A stretch of DNA of 27,185 bases from an uncultured Candidatus Saccharibacteria bacterium (GCA_938036625.1 CALHQH010000002.1:1-27185); one strand, 5' to 3'; shown: positions 8,088 to 15,646, counted from the first letter of the stretch. The notes: generated from the letters alone by a model not told the origin. Numbers and translations are program-made.

Positions 8088-9290
8088 TTATACGTTATCC
8101 TTTGACACGTGCTGGGCTACCTCATCTGGCAAAAATCCCTTCTCATGTTGGAAGTTTGCCTGCCACTGATAACCTTTGCCATAGCCCAGCTCCTTCATGA
8201 GCTTAGTGGGGGCGTTGCGCAGATGGAGTGGCACTGGCGTATCGGCATAGCGCTTGGCAAGGGCCTCTGCCTCGTGCATGAGGTTGGTAATTTCGCGCGA
8301 TTTAGCTGAGCGAGCAAGCGCTGTGGCGCAGTGGTAGAGGTTGTAGCGGGCCTCAGGCAAGCCAACCCGCTCCACCGCTTGGAAGGTCGCCACCGCTAGA
8401 GATAACGCACCATTACCCGCCAGCCCGATATCCTCACTAGCGAATACCACCATGCGCCTGGCAATGAACTTTGGGTCTTCGCCGGCGTCGATCATTCGGC
8501 TTAGATAATAAAGAGTGGCGCGCACATCGCTACCCCGCATCGACTTGATGAAGGCCGAGATCACATCATAGTGCATCTCGCCTTGCTTGTCGTAGCCCGG
8601 GAGTTTCTTTTGGGCGGCAGCTGTGACGGTATCGGGCGTCACTGTCTCAGCGAGACTCAGGGCAAGCTCAAGGTTACCGAGCGCCACTCGAGCATCGCCG
8701 CCCGATAGCCCAGCGAGATAATCGAGCGCCTCTGGCGTGACGTGCTCTGTCTTGCCCAAAGTAGTGATGGCGCGCTGGAGAATAGCGTGAATTTCGTCTT
8801 TGCTCAGTGGTTGCAAGACGAGTACGCGCATCCGGCTCAGCAGTGGTGTGATAACCTCAAAGCTTGGATTTTCAGTGGTGGCACCGATCAACGTAATCAG
8901 CCCCGACTCGACATGAGGCAAAAAGGCATCCTGCTGCGCCTTATTAAAACGATGAATTTCATCGACAAAGAGTATGGTACGCAGGCCAAGATTCCAATTT
9001 TGCCGGGCGTGCTGGATAACTCGCTCGACATCCTTCTTGCCACTGGTAACGGCACTGAGCTCGATAAACTCAGCCTCCACTTCGTGAGCAATAATCCGCG
9101 CCAGCGTCGTCTTACCCGTACCTGGTGGCCCCCAGAAGATGAGGCTCACGGGTTGCTTCTTGGCGACAATCTGGCGCAAAATCTCGGCATCGCCCAGTAA
9201 GTGTGTCTGGCCTATCACGGCATCGAGCGACTGTGGGCGCAGCCGCTCGGCCAGCGGTTGACGCGATGATGATGAATCTGGCTCAGGCAT
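8088..9290 (-). CDS. rarA: Replication-associated recombination ATPase RarA
   Basis: A 400 aa AAA+ ATPase of the RarA/MgsA/WRNIP1 family. The N-terminus reads PLAERLRPQSLDAVIGQ, as is typical of the family. Walker A is GPPGTGKTT, Walker B is ILFVDEIHRF, and sensor 1 is the GATTENPSF block. The arginine-finger region is LLSRMRVL. The C-terminal part has the family-specific MRGSDVRATLYYLSRM and ARRMVVFASEDIGLA and the terminal NAPTKLMKELGYG. RarA acts on stalled replication forks and binds SSB and single-stranded DNA ends. I place the start at the ATG at 9290, since the upstream in-frame ATG (9353) adds a non-conserved 21-residue tail and lies upstream of the best promoter. Divergent from the SPFH gene. 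Confidence 0.95.
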   Translation of the reverse strand: MPEPDSSSSRQPLAERLRPQSLDAVIGQTHLLGDAEILRQIVAKKQPVSLIFWGPPGTGKTTLARIIAHEVEAEFIELSAVTSGKKDVERVIQHARQNWNLGLRTILFVDEIHRFNKAQQDAFLPHVESGLITLIGATTENPSFEVITPLLSRMRVLVLQPLSKDEIHAILQRAITTLGKTEHVTPEALDYLAGLSGGDARVALGNLELALSLAETVTPDTVTAAAQKKLPGYDKQGEMHYDVISAFIKSMRGSDVRATLYYLSRMIDAGEDPKFIARRMVVFASEDIGLAGNGALSLAVATFQAVERVGLPEARYNLYHCATALARSAKSREITNLMHEAEALAKRYADTPVPLHLRNAPTKLMKELGYGKGYQWQANFQHEKGFLPDEVAQHVSKDNV

Positions 9291-9300
9291 AGCTACGTCT

Positions 9301-9330
9301 AGTATACCGGAAATAGACTGGCACGTCGAA
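9301..9330 (-). promoter_or_regulatory. rarA promoter
   Basis: On the minus strand TTCGAC (9330-9325), an 18 nt spacer and TATACT (9306-9301) are followed by 10 nt and the ATG at 9290. The predicted leader is only a few nucleotides. This supports 9290 rather than 9353 as the rarA start. Confidence 0.5.
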
Positions 9331-9424
9331 GGACTGTCGGTTTCGGTAATCAAACTATGTCTGATTTCCTAGCTACCTATTGCGAGATAGTAAGACGACC
9401 CCATCTCGCTATTTTGCCACAATG

Positions 9425-9433
9425 TGGTATGAT
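9425..9433 (+). promoter_or_regulatory. Extended -10 promoter of the SPFH gene
   Basis: TGG-TATGAT lies about 30 nt upstream of the ATG at 9464, leaving a short leader with a strong Shine-Dalgarno (AAAGGAGG). Confidence 0.5.
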
Positions 9434-9463
9434 AAAAGCAATAAGCTAGTCCAAAGGAGGAAT

Positions 9464-10213
9464 ATGGAATATATCATTATCGGCATCATCGTGGCGACGA
9501 TTGTCTTCATGCTGAGCGGGATTCGGGTGGTGAATCAATACCAGCGCGGCGTGGTGCTAACGCTTGGGCGCTTCTCAGGCCAGCGCGCACCGGGCCTACG
9601 TGTGGTAGTGCCAATCTTTCAGACGATTATGATGGTCGATGTTCGCTCGACGCCGATCGATGTGCCAAAGCAAGAGGTTATTACGAAAGACAACGTGACA
9701 GTTGGTGTGGACGCTGTGGTGTACTTTCGTGTCATTAATGCGCCAAAGGCCGTCCTCGAGACGACGAACTACATCTACGCTACCAGCCAGTTTGCTCAGG
9801 CTGCGCTACGTGATGTGACGGGTAACATTGACATGGACGACCTGCTTGCCAAGCGAGAAGAGCTCAGCCAGCAGATCAAAGAGATTGTCGATGCTGAGAC
9901 TGACAAGTGGGGGATTGACGTTGAGAACGTGAAGATTCAGAACATCGAGCTGCCAGGCGATATGAAGCGTGCTATGGCCAAGCAAGCCGAAGCCGAGCGT
10001 GAGCGCAGGGCCAACATCATTAATGCCGATGGTGAAAAAGCCGCTGCAGAGACCCTTGCAGAGGCTGCTCAGATTCTTGCTAACACCCCGGGCGCAATCA
10101 ACCTGCGTACGCTCACCACACTTGAACGCATTAGTGCCGAGCCAAGCCAGAAGACGATGATCCTCTTCCCAGCAGAATTGACAGAGGTACTGCGAGGTAT
10201 CAAGCGGTCATGA
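9464..10213 (+). CDS. SPFH/stomatin-like (slipin) membrane protein
   Basis: A 249 aa product with one N-terminal membrane helix (about residues 3-19, IIIGIIVATIVFMLSG) and then the SPFH/band-7 domain: IRVVNQYQRGVVLTLGRF, PGLRVVVPIF, VDVRSTPIDVPKQEVITKDNV, and the helix-rich AALRDVTGN segment. A long Ala/Glu/Arg coiled coil follows (AMAKQAEAERERRANIINADGEK), ending in a hydrophobic LFPAELTEVL. Slipins form oligomeric scaffolds in membrane microdomains and influence membrane proteolysis. The ATG at 9464 follows a near-perfect AAAGGAGG; an in-frame ATG at 9380 would add a non-family tail. No NfeD partner is adjacent. The stop overlaps the start of the aminopeptidase gene by 4 nt. Confidence 0.92.
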   Translation: MEYIIIGIIVATIVFMLSGIRVVNQYQRGVVLTLGRFSGQRAPGLRVVVPIFQTIMMVDVRSTPIDVPKQEVITKDNVTVGVDAVVYFRVINAPKAVLETTNYIYATSQFAQAALRDVTGNIDMDDLLAKREELSQQIKEIVDAETDKWGIDVENVKIQNIELPGDMKRAMAKQAEAERERRANIINADGEKAAAETLAEAAQILANTPGAINLRTLTTLERISAEPSQKTMILFPAELTEVLRGIKRS

Positions 10214-11397
10214 TCGACTTTCGTCAGAATCGAGCGCGTTGCATTGATGCGCTTGCGGGTGGGCTGGCAGTATTGACTGCGTATGACGAAGTGCAGGGCA
10301 GTGGCGATGAGCCAGCGCCGTTTCAGCAGGAGTCGAACTTTTGGTGGCTCAGTGGGATTGAGCGGCCAGGATGGAAGCTGATTATTGATGGACTACGTGG
10401 CCGCACAACACTCGTGCGGCCTCATCTCGATGCGGTGCAGCAGACCTTCGTTGGTGAACTCAGCAGTGAGGAAGCCAAGCGGATCAGTGGTGCTGATGCA
10501 GTGATTGACGCCCACGATTTTGAGGCAGAGCTGCGCCAGCTTGCCAAGCGCCATACGGTTGTATACGAAGTAAACGACCGCGCTGACTATGGTTTTATGC
10601 TCAATCCCGCCTCACGCGACCTGAGCAAAGTACTGCAGCGGATCTTTCCCTCAGTCCAGTCGTGTCTCCGTCAGCTGCGTGAATTGCGGGCCATCAAGCA
10701 GCCAGAAGAGATTGCTGCGCTGCGCCAGGCAATTGCGCTGACGATCGAAGCATTTGAGGTAGCCAAGCAGCGCTTGCCGCACTGTCAGTATGAGTACGAG
10801 TGTGAAGCGGAGTTTGATTATCTATTCCGGCGTCATAATGCTCGCCATGCCTATAGCCCGATTGTCGCGAGTGGTGCCAATGCCTGTACATTGCACTACA
10901 GCTATAATGCAGGGCCGCTGAATGCTGAGAATATGGTATTGATCGACGTTGGGGCGCGGGTCAATGGGTATTGCGCGGATATCACTCGTACCTATGGCAT
11001 TGAGCCGACGCAGCGCCAGCGGGATGTCTATGCTGCGGTGGTGCAGGCGCAGCAACACATCATAGAGCTACTTGAGCCAAATCTCCCTGTGGCTGATTAC
11101 ATCCAGCAGAGTGACGACATTATGCGCGATGCCCTGCAGCAGCTTGGCCTCCTACGCGATCGTCACGACCAAGCCACCTTCCGGCGCTACTATCCACATG
11201 CTACCAGCCACGGGCTTGGCGTCGATACACACGACAGCCTGGGTGCGCCGCGGGTACTGCGCGCTGGTATGGTGCTTACCGTCGAGCCAGGAATTTACAT
11301 TCCAGAGGAGGGCATTGGTGTCAGGATCGAAGATGACATTCTCATTACGCCGAGCGGCCACGATAATCTCAGCGCCAGCTTATCGACAAAATGGTAA
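10210..11397 (+). CDS. pepP: Xaa-Pro aminopeptidase (M24B)
   Basis: A 395 aa metallopeptidase that removes N-terminal residues next to proline. The N-terminal creatinase-like domain contains FWWLSGIERPGW. The C-terminal pita-bread domain shows all five metal ligands: D246 and D257 (in LIDVGARVNGYCADITRTYG), H334 (ATSHGLGVDTHD), E359 (TVEPGIYIP) and E374 (GVRIEDD). It has no signal peptide and should be cytoplasmic. Its ATG overlaps the SPFH stop (ATGA), so the two are translationally coupled. It probably salvages amino acids from imported peptides, which fits a host-dependent lifestyle and the solute-binding protein nearby, but that link is inference. Confidence 0.93.
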   Translation: MIDFRQNRARCIDALAGGLAVLTAYDEVQGSGDEPAPFQQESNFWWLSGIERPGWKLIIDGLRGRTTLVRPHLDAVQQTFVGELSSEEAKRISGADAVIDAHDFEAELRQLAKRHTVVYEVNDRADYGFMLNPASRDLSKVLQRIFPSVQSCLRQLRELRAIKQPEEIAALRQAIALTIEAFEVAKQRLPHCQYEYECEAEFDYLFRRHNARHAYSPIVASGANACTLHYSYNAGPLNAENMVLIDVGARVNGYCADITRTYGIEPTQRQRDVYAAVVQAQQHIIELLEPNLPVADYIQQSDDIMRDALQQLGLLRDRHDQATFRRYYPHATSHGLGVDTHDSLGAPRVLRAGMVLTVEPGIYIPEEGIGVRIEDDILITPSGHDNLSASLSTKW

Positions 11398-11411
11398 AAA
11401 ACCGCTATACT
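11383..11411 (+). promoter_or_regulatory. Promoter of the holin-like gene
   Basis: TCGACA (11383-11388), 17 nt spacer, TATACT (11406-11411), then 7 nt and ATG at 11419. It overlaps the 3' end of pepP. The predicted transcription start coincides with the start codon. Confidence 0.6.
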
Positions 11412-11418
11412 AGAGCAA

Positions 11419-11820
11419 ATGAAACGACAATTTTTTGCCTTTATTATCCGCTGGGTGTTAAATTCACTTGGGCTGTGGATTGCCGTACGTATCTTTGGTA
11501 CAGGCTATATCGGTGTCCAACCAGATATGAGCATTGCGGTGTTTTTGCTGGCTGGGCTCATCTTCTCAGTCGTCAATGCAGTCTTTAAGCCGATTGCCAT
11601 CATCCTATCACTTCCTGCCATTCTCGTCACGCTCGGTCTCTTCACCGTCGTTGTCAATGGCTTTATGGTCTATATCTCACTGATACTGGCACCAGGTCTC
11701 AAGATGACGTTTCTTCACTCCATCTTGACAGGCCTGATCATGAGTCTGGTAAACTATATAGTAAGCAGCGCGCTCGAGCTAAATTATGGGCGCACGCAGG
11801 AGGAACAACATGAGTCTTGA
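11419..11820 (+). CDS. Phage-holin-4-2-like membrane protein
   Basis: A 133 aa product with about four hydrophobic segments (FIIRWVLNSLGLWIAVRIF, AVFLLAGLIFSVVNAVF, a long one around IAIILSLPAILVTLGLF, and ILTGLIMSLVNYIVS). The pattern with FSVVNAVFKPI, LSLPAILVTLGLF and VVNGFMVY matches the membrane family named Phage_holin_4_2 (PF04020). That family is widespread on bacterial chromosomes and most members are not phage proteins; the function is unknown. The C-terminal tail is hydrophilic. It overlaps the secG start by 11 nt, so the two are probably co-transcribed from the promoter just upstream. There is no Shine-Dalgarno. Confidence 0.85.
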   Translation: MKRQFFAFIIRWVLNSLGLWIAVRIFGTGYIGVQPDMSIAVFLLAGLIFSVVNAVFKPIAIILSLPAILVTLGLFTVVVNGFMVYISLILAPGLKMTFLHSILTGLIMSLVNYIVSSALELNYGRTQEEQHES

Positions 11821-12043
11821 TAGTATTCTACAAACAATAATGATTGGCTCGGCCATCTTAATGATCCTAGCTATTTTGCTCCAGCAGCGCGGGGCGACGC
11901 TTGGTGCAGGCTTTGGTGCCTCGGGTGAGCTCTATACCACGCGGCGTGGCCTCGACAAGAACCTCTTTGAGGCGACGATATTCCTGGCTGTTACCTTTGT
12001 TGGGTCTATTTTGGCGGCACTCTTGTTGCCGTCTGCGGGGTAG
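11810..12043 (+). CDS. secG: Preprotein translocase subunit SecG
   Basis: A 77 aa membrane protein with two helices (about residues 5-25 and 55-74). Between them is the family loop LLQQRGATLGAGFG followed by a conserved RRGLDKNLFEAT, which matches RRGxEKxLxxxT in SecG. SecG is an auxiliary subunit of SecYEG that aids SecA-driven export. The ATG at 11810 has GCAGGAGG about 8 nt upstream, so it is the start rather than 11786. It overlaps the end of the holin-like gene and lies 3 bp before the solute-binding protein gene. Confidence 0.9.
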   Translation: MSLDSILQTIMIGSAILMILAILLQQRGATLGAGFGASGELYTTRRGLDKNLFEATIFLAVTFVGSILAALLLPSAG

Positions 12044-12046
12044 GGT

Positions 12047-13909
12047 ATGGCGAATCGGCAGGAGAAGCACCTCCAGCGCCGTGAGACCTCGTCGGCAGTT
12101 GCGCCTCAGGAGGATGAATCGCTGCGAGCAGCCAAAGCAGCGAAATCGGTGCCGTCTCGCCGCAAGAAGCCACGCCGCGACCTCAAGCAGCTCGAAGATA
12201 GCGCGACGCGCCATGTTGGCAAGTTCTTTAGTAGTCGCTTCGAGAGTTTGCGTCGCGCCCGGCGGCGGGTTGTGTTGTGGCTCGTCCTCATTGCAGTGAT
12301 TTTGCTTGGTATTATTGCTCAGATCTTTATCCGCCGCGACGCGACGACGGCAACTGGTGGGACTGGCGGGACGTATATCGAGGGGGCGCTCGGCCCGATT
12401 GAGACGCTTAATCCACTCTTTGCAACCAGCAGTGCCGAGCTCTCGGCTAGCCAACTCATGTTTTCCTCGCTCTATCATTATGACGCCAAGGGTTCGCTCC
12501 ACACAGATGTTGCAACGAGCCTTGCCTATAACGAAGCGAGCAAAACCTACACCGCCCAATTGCGTGATGACGTCCGCTGGCACGATGGGCACAAGCTGAC
12601 CGCCAAGGATGTTGTCTTCACGATCAACCTCATCAAGAACCCGGCGGTACGCTCGCCCTTGCGCGTCAATTGGGTCGACGTCCAGGCCAAGGCAGTCAAC
12701 GATACCACTGTGCAGTTCGTGCTGCCTGCCACGTATGCTGCCTTCCCCCATGCATTGACCTTCCCAATTTTACCAGAACATATGCTAAGCTCAGCAACGC
12801 CAAGCTCAATGCGCCAGGCACCGTTTAATCATTCGCCAGTTGGTAGTGGGCCGTTTAAGTTCCAGATTTTGCAATCGACCAACAATGCTCGCCGGCCAAA
12901 GACAGTGCATGTCGTTGCCTTTGATGGCTATTATGGTGGCCGACCCAAGCTTGATCGCTTCGAGCTCCAAGCTTATAGCACGCAGCAAGATATCGTCTCG
13001 GCTTTGCAAGCTGGTGAACTGAGTGGCGCAACCGACCTCTCCGTTGTGATGCGCAAAGATATTCCGCGCAACCAATACACCACGACCACTGTACCGACCG
13101 ACCGCGGGGTGTATTTGCTCATGAACAATACCAACCCCATCCTGAAAGATCGCGCGGTGCGCAAAGCCCTTCAACTAGGCACAAACACTGCTGCGATTCG
13201 TACCTCGCTGGGTGATGGTGTGCAGCGCCTTGATGGGCCGTTTATTCCCAGTCAGCTTGGCGGTATCAATACACCATCCGCAGATAAGCATGACAAAGCA
13301 AAGGCTGCTGCAATGCTGGATGAAGCAGGCTGGAAGCTCGCCGATGGCAGCAAAGTCCGCAGCAAAGATGGCCAAAAGCTGGAAATTATGATCACCACCA
13401 CTAAGGGTGCAGAGTACGAAGCGGTCCTCGCCAAGGTAATGGAGCAGTGGCAGCAGCTTGGCGTCGCAGTGACGCAGCAAGTGATCGACCGCTCGGCAAC
13501 GTCATCCACCTTTGTCCAAGGGACATTACAGGGACGAAGCTACGATGTTTTGCTCTATGAGCTGGCAATTGGCGCCGACCCCGATGTCTATGCCTACTGG
13601 CACTCCTCACAGACGGGCTACCAGGGCTACAACTTCGTTAATTACACGAGCCGCACCGCAGATGCCGCATTAGCCAGCGCCCGCACGCGCCTCGAGCCAA
13701 AGCTGCGTGCTGCCAAGTACAAGGCGTTTGCTGAGCAGTGGTATAGCGATGTGCCGGCGATTGGTCTCTATCGGTCGGCTAGTGTATATGCTACAGGCCC
13801 TGGTGTGCAGGCCATTCAACAGGGCGACACCCTTGTCTCGAGCGCAGATCGCTATGCAGATATCCTTCGCTGGACAGTTACCACGCGAGATGTTTACAAA
13901 ACCCCCTAA
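12047..13909 (+). CDS. Membrane-anchored family 5 solute-binding protein
   Basis: A 620 aa protein. Residues 1-74 are a highly basic, Gln/Lys/Arg-rich cytoplasmic tail and 75-95 a single membrane helix (VVLWLVLIAVILLGIIAQIFI). The rest is an SBP_bac_5 (OppA/DppA-type) domain: GPIETLNPLFATSSAE, then LRDDVRWHDGHKLTAKDVVFTI, SPVGSGPFKF, a C-terminal lobe with DRAVRKALQLG and KAAAMLDEAGW, and YNFVNYTS near the end. There is no lipobox Cys, so anchoring is by an uncleaved signal anchor. It probably captures peptides outside the membrane. No permease or ATPase gene is in the window. It is likely an operon with secG, 3 bp upstream. Confidence 0.9.
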   Translation: MANRQEKHLQRRETSSAVAPQEDESLRAAKAAKSVPSRRKKPRRDLKQLEDSATRHVGKFFSSRFESLRRARRRVVLWLVLIAVILLGIIAQIFIRRDATTATGGTGGTYIEGALGPIETLNPLFATSSAELSASQLMFSSLYHYDAKGSLHTDVATSLAYNEASKTYTAQLRDDVRWHDGHKLTAKDVVFTINLIKNPAVRSPLRVNWVDVQAKAVNDTTVQFVLPATYAAFPHALTFPILPEHMLSSATPSSMRQAPFNHSPVGSGPFKFQILQSTNNARRPKTVHVVAFDGYYGGRPKLDRFELQAYSTQQDIVSALQAGELSGATDLSVVMRKDIPRNQYTTTTVPTDRGVYLLMNNTNPILKDRAVRKALQLGTNTAAIRTSLGDGVQRLDGPFIPSQLGGINTPSADKHDKAKAAAMLDEAGWKLADGSKVRSKDGQKLEIMITTTKGAEYEAVLAKVMEQWQQLGVAVTQQVIDRSATSSTFVQGTLQGRSYDVLLYELAIGADPDVYAYWHSSQTGYQGYNFVNYTSRTADAALASARTRLEPKLRAAKYKAFAEQWYSDVPAIGLYRSASVYATGPGVQAIQQGDTLVSSADRYADILRWTVTTRDVYKTP

Positions 13910-13922
13910 CATGCGGTATAAT
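13893..13922 (+). promoter_or_regulatory. tRNA-Leu promoter
   Basis: TTTACA (13893-13898), 18 nt spacer, TATAAT (13917-13922); the mature tRNA begins 20 nt later. The -35 sits inside the last codons of the solute-binding protein gene. Confidence 0.65.
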
Positions 13923-13941
13923 CAACAGTGTCGCGAGATAT

Positions 13942-14029
13942 GCGGACGTGGCGGAATTGGTAGACGCGTCAGCTTGAGGGGCTGGTGAGCATTGCGCTCG
14001 TGGAAGTTCAAGTCTTCTCGTCCGCACCA
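13942..14029 (+). tRNA. tRNA-Leu (anticodon GAG)
   Basis: Class II tRNA of 88 nt. The acceptor stem GCGGACG pairs with CGTCCGC, the anticodon stem TCAGC with GCTGG, and the loop TTGAGGG gives anticodon GAG. There is a long variable arm (GAGC/GCTC), a T-arm with TTCAAGT, discriminator A and an encoded CCA. Confidence 0.95.
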
Positions 14030-14052
14030 GATATGATGCCTTGCGACACATG

Positions 14053-14084
14053 AACACCACCAAGATAGGTGGTGTTTTGCTTTT
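14053..14084 (+). terminator. Rho-independent terminator after tRNA-Leu
   Basis: A 9 bp stem AACACCACC/GGTGGTGTT with a 6 nt loop, followed by TTGCTTTTG. Confidence 0.8.
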
Positions 14085-14375
14085 GTAAATAACAATAGGG
14101 GGGAGATCTTGTATTAAGATACTTGTACGAGCACTTTGCTTGGATGCTTTGACGCTTGCATTAACTGGACATTTCTCCAGATGAAGCGTAAGAGTCATAG
14201 AGTGCTTGAACCATAAAAGTGCGATAATTAATCGGCGAACTGCTTGTGTTTTGCAAAGCGGTGGTGCATAATAAAGACAAGCTGGTACGCAAAAAGGGGT
14301 ACCGTTGCGTCCAAACACAAACATCGTGCCAAAACAAACATTGTGCCCCAGGGTGGGCGCGTAGCAGCTACCGGC
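14085..14375 (+). other. Non-coding, possibly structured stretch
   Basis: No convincing gene on either strand. It contains an imperfect direct repeat ACAAACATYGTGCC (two copies about 17 nt apart, near 14317-14347), an inverted repeat GGTAC/GTACC around 14283-14302, and a GCCC/GGGC hairpin near 14345. It lies between two terminators, so it could be transcribed as a separate small RNA ending at 14406. It does not resemble tmRNA, SRP RNA or RNase P RNA by eye. A TTG-started frame across it runs through the downstream terminator into tRNA-Ala and is unlikely to be a gene. Confidence 0.35.
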
Positions 14376-14406
14376 AAATCACCTCTAGTCAAAGAGGTGA
14401 TTTTTT
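14376..14406 (+). terminator. Rho-independent terminator before tRNA-Ala
   Basis: An 11 bp stem AAATCACCTCT/AGAGGTGATTT with a 6 nt loop, running into TTTTTT. It ends exactly where the tRNA-Ala promoter begins, so it must serve a transcript starting upstream, between 14085 and about 14350. Confidence 0.8.
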
Positions 14407-14414
14407 GCTATAGT
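14406..14414 (+). promoter_or_regulatory. Extended -10 promoter of tRNA-Ala/tRNA-Val
   Basis: TGC-TATAGT; the mature tRNA-Ala starts 12 nt after the hexamer. It shares its first T with the T-run of the preceding terminator. Confidence 0.5.
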
Positions 14415-14425
14415 CTATACCAGAC

Positions 14426-14502
14426 GGGGCATTAGCTCATTTGGCTAGAGCGCTTCGCTGGCAGCGAAGAGGTGACCAGTTCGAATCTGGTATGCTCCAC
14501 CA
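14426..14502 (+). tRNA. tRNA-Ala (anticodon GGC)
   Basis: 77 nt with encoded CCA. The acceptor GGGGCAT pairs with ATGCTCC and includes the G3-U70 wobble pair that identifies alanine tRNAs. Anticodon stem CTTCG/CGAAG, loop CTGGCAG, anticodon GGC. Confidence 0.97.
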
Positions 14503-14503
14503 T

Positions 14504-14580
14504 GGATCTTTAGCTCAGTTGGCTAGAGCGCACGATTCACATTCGTGAGGTCGCAGGTTCGAATCCTGCAAGATCCACCA
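14504..14580 (+). tRNA. tRNA-Val (anticodon CAC)
   Basis: 77 nt, one nucleotide after tRNA-Ala. Acceptor GGATCTT/AAGATCC, anticodon stem CACGA/TCGTG, loop TTCACAT, anticodon CAC, T-loop TTCGAAT, discriminator A and encoded CCA. Co-transcribed with tRNA-Ala. Confidence 0.97.
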
Positions 14581-14638
14581 TTTTGAGATTATTCCCTTCT
14601 GGTGTTGAGCCATAATCAGCATTAGTTAAGGCCTGAGG

Positions 14639-14668
14639 TAAGCGAGGATACATCTCGCTTATTTTTTT
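14639..14668 (+). terminator. Terminator of the tRNA-Ala/Val unit
   Basis: An 8 bp stem TAAGCGAG/CTCGCTTA with a 7 nt loop, followed by seven T. Confidence 0.85.
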
Positions 14669-14696
14669 ATTAATAATAACGAAGTAGGGAGCTATC

Positions 14697-15422
14697 ATGT
14701 CAAAACTATCAGATCTATGGAAAAATGATCCAAATGTAACACCAGATTCTCAATGGTGGAATCACTTAGTGGATCAGTCGCTCACGGTAGCGACAAACGA
14801 CGCATATCATCGATGTGTCGTTGAATTAAACGATGCTTTTGTCTATTCGGCAATAGCCGCCGAAGAGCAGAGAGTAGGGTATCGGTTAGCAGCCCCTCAT
14901 TATTTTGAGGCACTTATTCATGCAGAGATGATGACTGAAGCGTTTGAGAAAGTAGATCCCAATTGCGCTTTTAGAAACCCCAAAGCATTTGACTACGAAT
15001 CACTTCGTGATGCTATAAAAAACGTCACGACGGCACTCGAGTCTAGAATTGAGTCGCAATTTGCTCAAGACAAAATCTGCAAGAACATGGATTACATGTT
15101 TAGCGATTGGCTAGTCAAGTTAACTGATAACGTCTCGAAGTACTCAGCTAAATGGTTTGACGAGGATTACGAATGGGAGCACCATGATAACTATGCAACA
15201 AGCTTCGACGAAGGGCAAAGCGTTCTCGCATTCCTCGTAAGATCCATAGAACGTGGTGCTATCCTCGACAAAGACTTCATCAGTAAAATCTCAACATATC
15301 GCGACAGAATGTCTGGATTCGAAGAACGCCTCCGCCCGCTCTTGCCAAAATTACGGGATCTTGAATTCGATAGTTTTCAGCAAGACGATTTGGCGCCGGA
15401 GTGGCGGTGGTGGAGGCACTAG
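14697..15422 (+). CDS. Orphan hypothetical protein between tRNA genes
   Basis: A 241 aa soluble, acidic and aromatic-rich protein (many Trp, Asp, Glu), predicted by eye to be mostly helical, with no membrane segment or signal. No family recognised. Features include paired Trp near the N-terminus (SQWWNHLV), a central helical region with HYFEALIHAEMM, an acidic/aromatic stretch (KWFDEDYEWEHHDNY) and an unusual C-terminus EWRWWRH. The start is supported by GTAGGGAG a few nt before the ATG at 14697. It begins 29 nt after the tRNA terminator and faces a minus-strand tRNA-Ala. Its codon use is more AT-rich than in the neighbouring core genes, suggesting acquisition. Function unknown. Confidence 0.72.
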   Translation: MSKLSDLWKNDPNVTPDSQWWNHLVDQSLTVATNDAYHRCVVELNDAFVYSAIAAEEQRVGYRLAAPHYFEALIHAEMMTEAFEKVDPNCAFRNPKAFDYESLRDAIKNVTTALESRIESQFAQDKICKNMDYMFSDWLVKLTDNVSKYSAKWFDEDYEWEHHDNYATSFDEGQSVLAFLVRSIERGAILDKDFISKISTYRDRMSGFEERLRPLLPKLRDLEFDSFQQDDLAPEWRWWRH

Positions 15423-15455
15423 ACACAGTCGACTAGCTTCACCAACATGAATTAT

Positions 15456-15489
15456 AAAAAATAGCGACGGGAATATGGCTCGTCGCTAT
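15456..15489 (-). terminator. Terminator of the minus-strand tRNA-Ala
   Basis: Perfect 9 bp stem ATAGCGACG/CGTCGCTAT with an 11 nt loop. On the minus strand it is followed by TTTTT. It lies between the orphan gene and the tRNA. Confidence 0.75.
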
Positions 15490-15506
15490 AAAAATATAAT
15501 AGCACC

Positions 15507-15582
15507 TGGTGGAGATAGAGGGATTCAAACCCTCGACCTCAGCAATGCGAATGCTGCGCTCTATCAACTGAGCTATATCCCC
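15507..15582 (-). tRNA. tRNA-Ala (anticodon CGC)
   Basis: 76 nt on the minus strand. The acceptor GGGGATA pairs with TATCTCC and again has the alanine-specific G3-U70 pair. Anticodon stem CAGCA/TGCTG, loop TTCGCAT, anticodon CGC, encoded CCA. It reads GCG codons and complements the GGC isoacceptor about 1 kb away. Confidence 0.97.
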
Positions 15583-15646
15583 ACGACTCCCTCTATTCAA
15601 GCACAAACGAGCGGGAGAATCAACCAGTAGCATTCCCGCCTGTTTC

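Noticed and set aside
11419..11820. Prophage signal from the holin-like protein
   Set aside because: The family is widespread as a chromosomal membrane protein; no endolysin, integrase or phage structural gene is nearby.
11867..12751. 294-codon open frame on the minus strand
   Set aside because: It overlaps secG and the solute-binding protein gene in antisense and is an Arg-rich shadow of their codon bias.
14244..14435. TTG-started 63-codon frame before and into tRNA-Ala
   Set aside because: It reads through a perfect terminator hairpin and ends inside a tRNA gene; no ribosome site.
14426..15582. Integrated mobile element at the tRNA genes
   Set aside because: No integrase, no transposase and no visible duplicate of a tRNA 3' end; only an unusual single gene.
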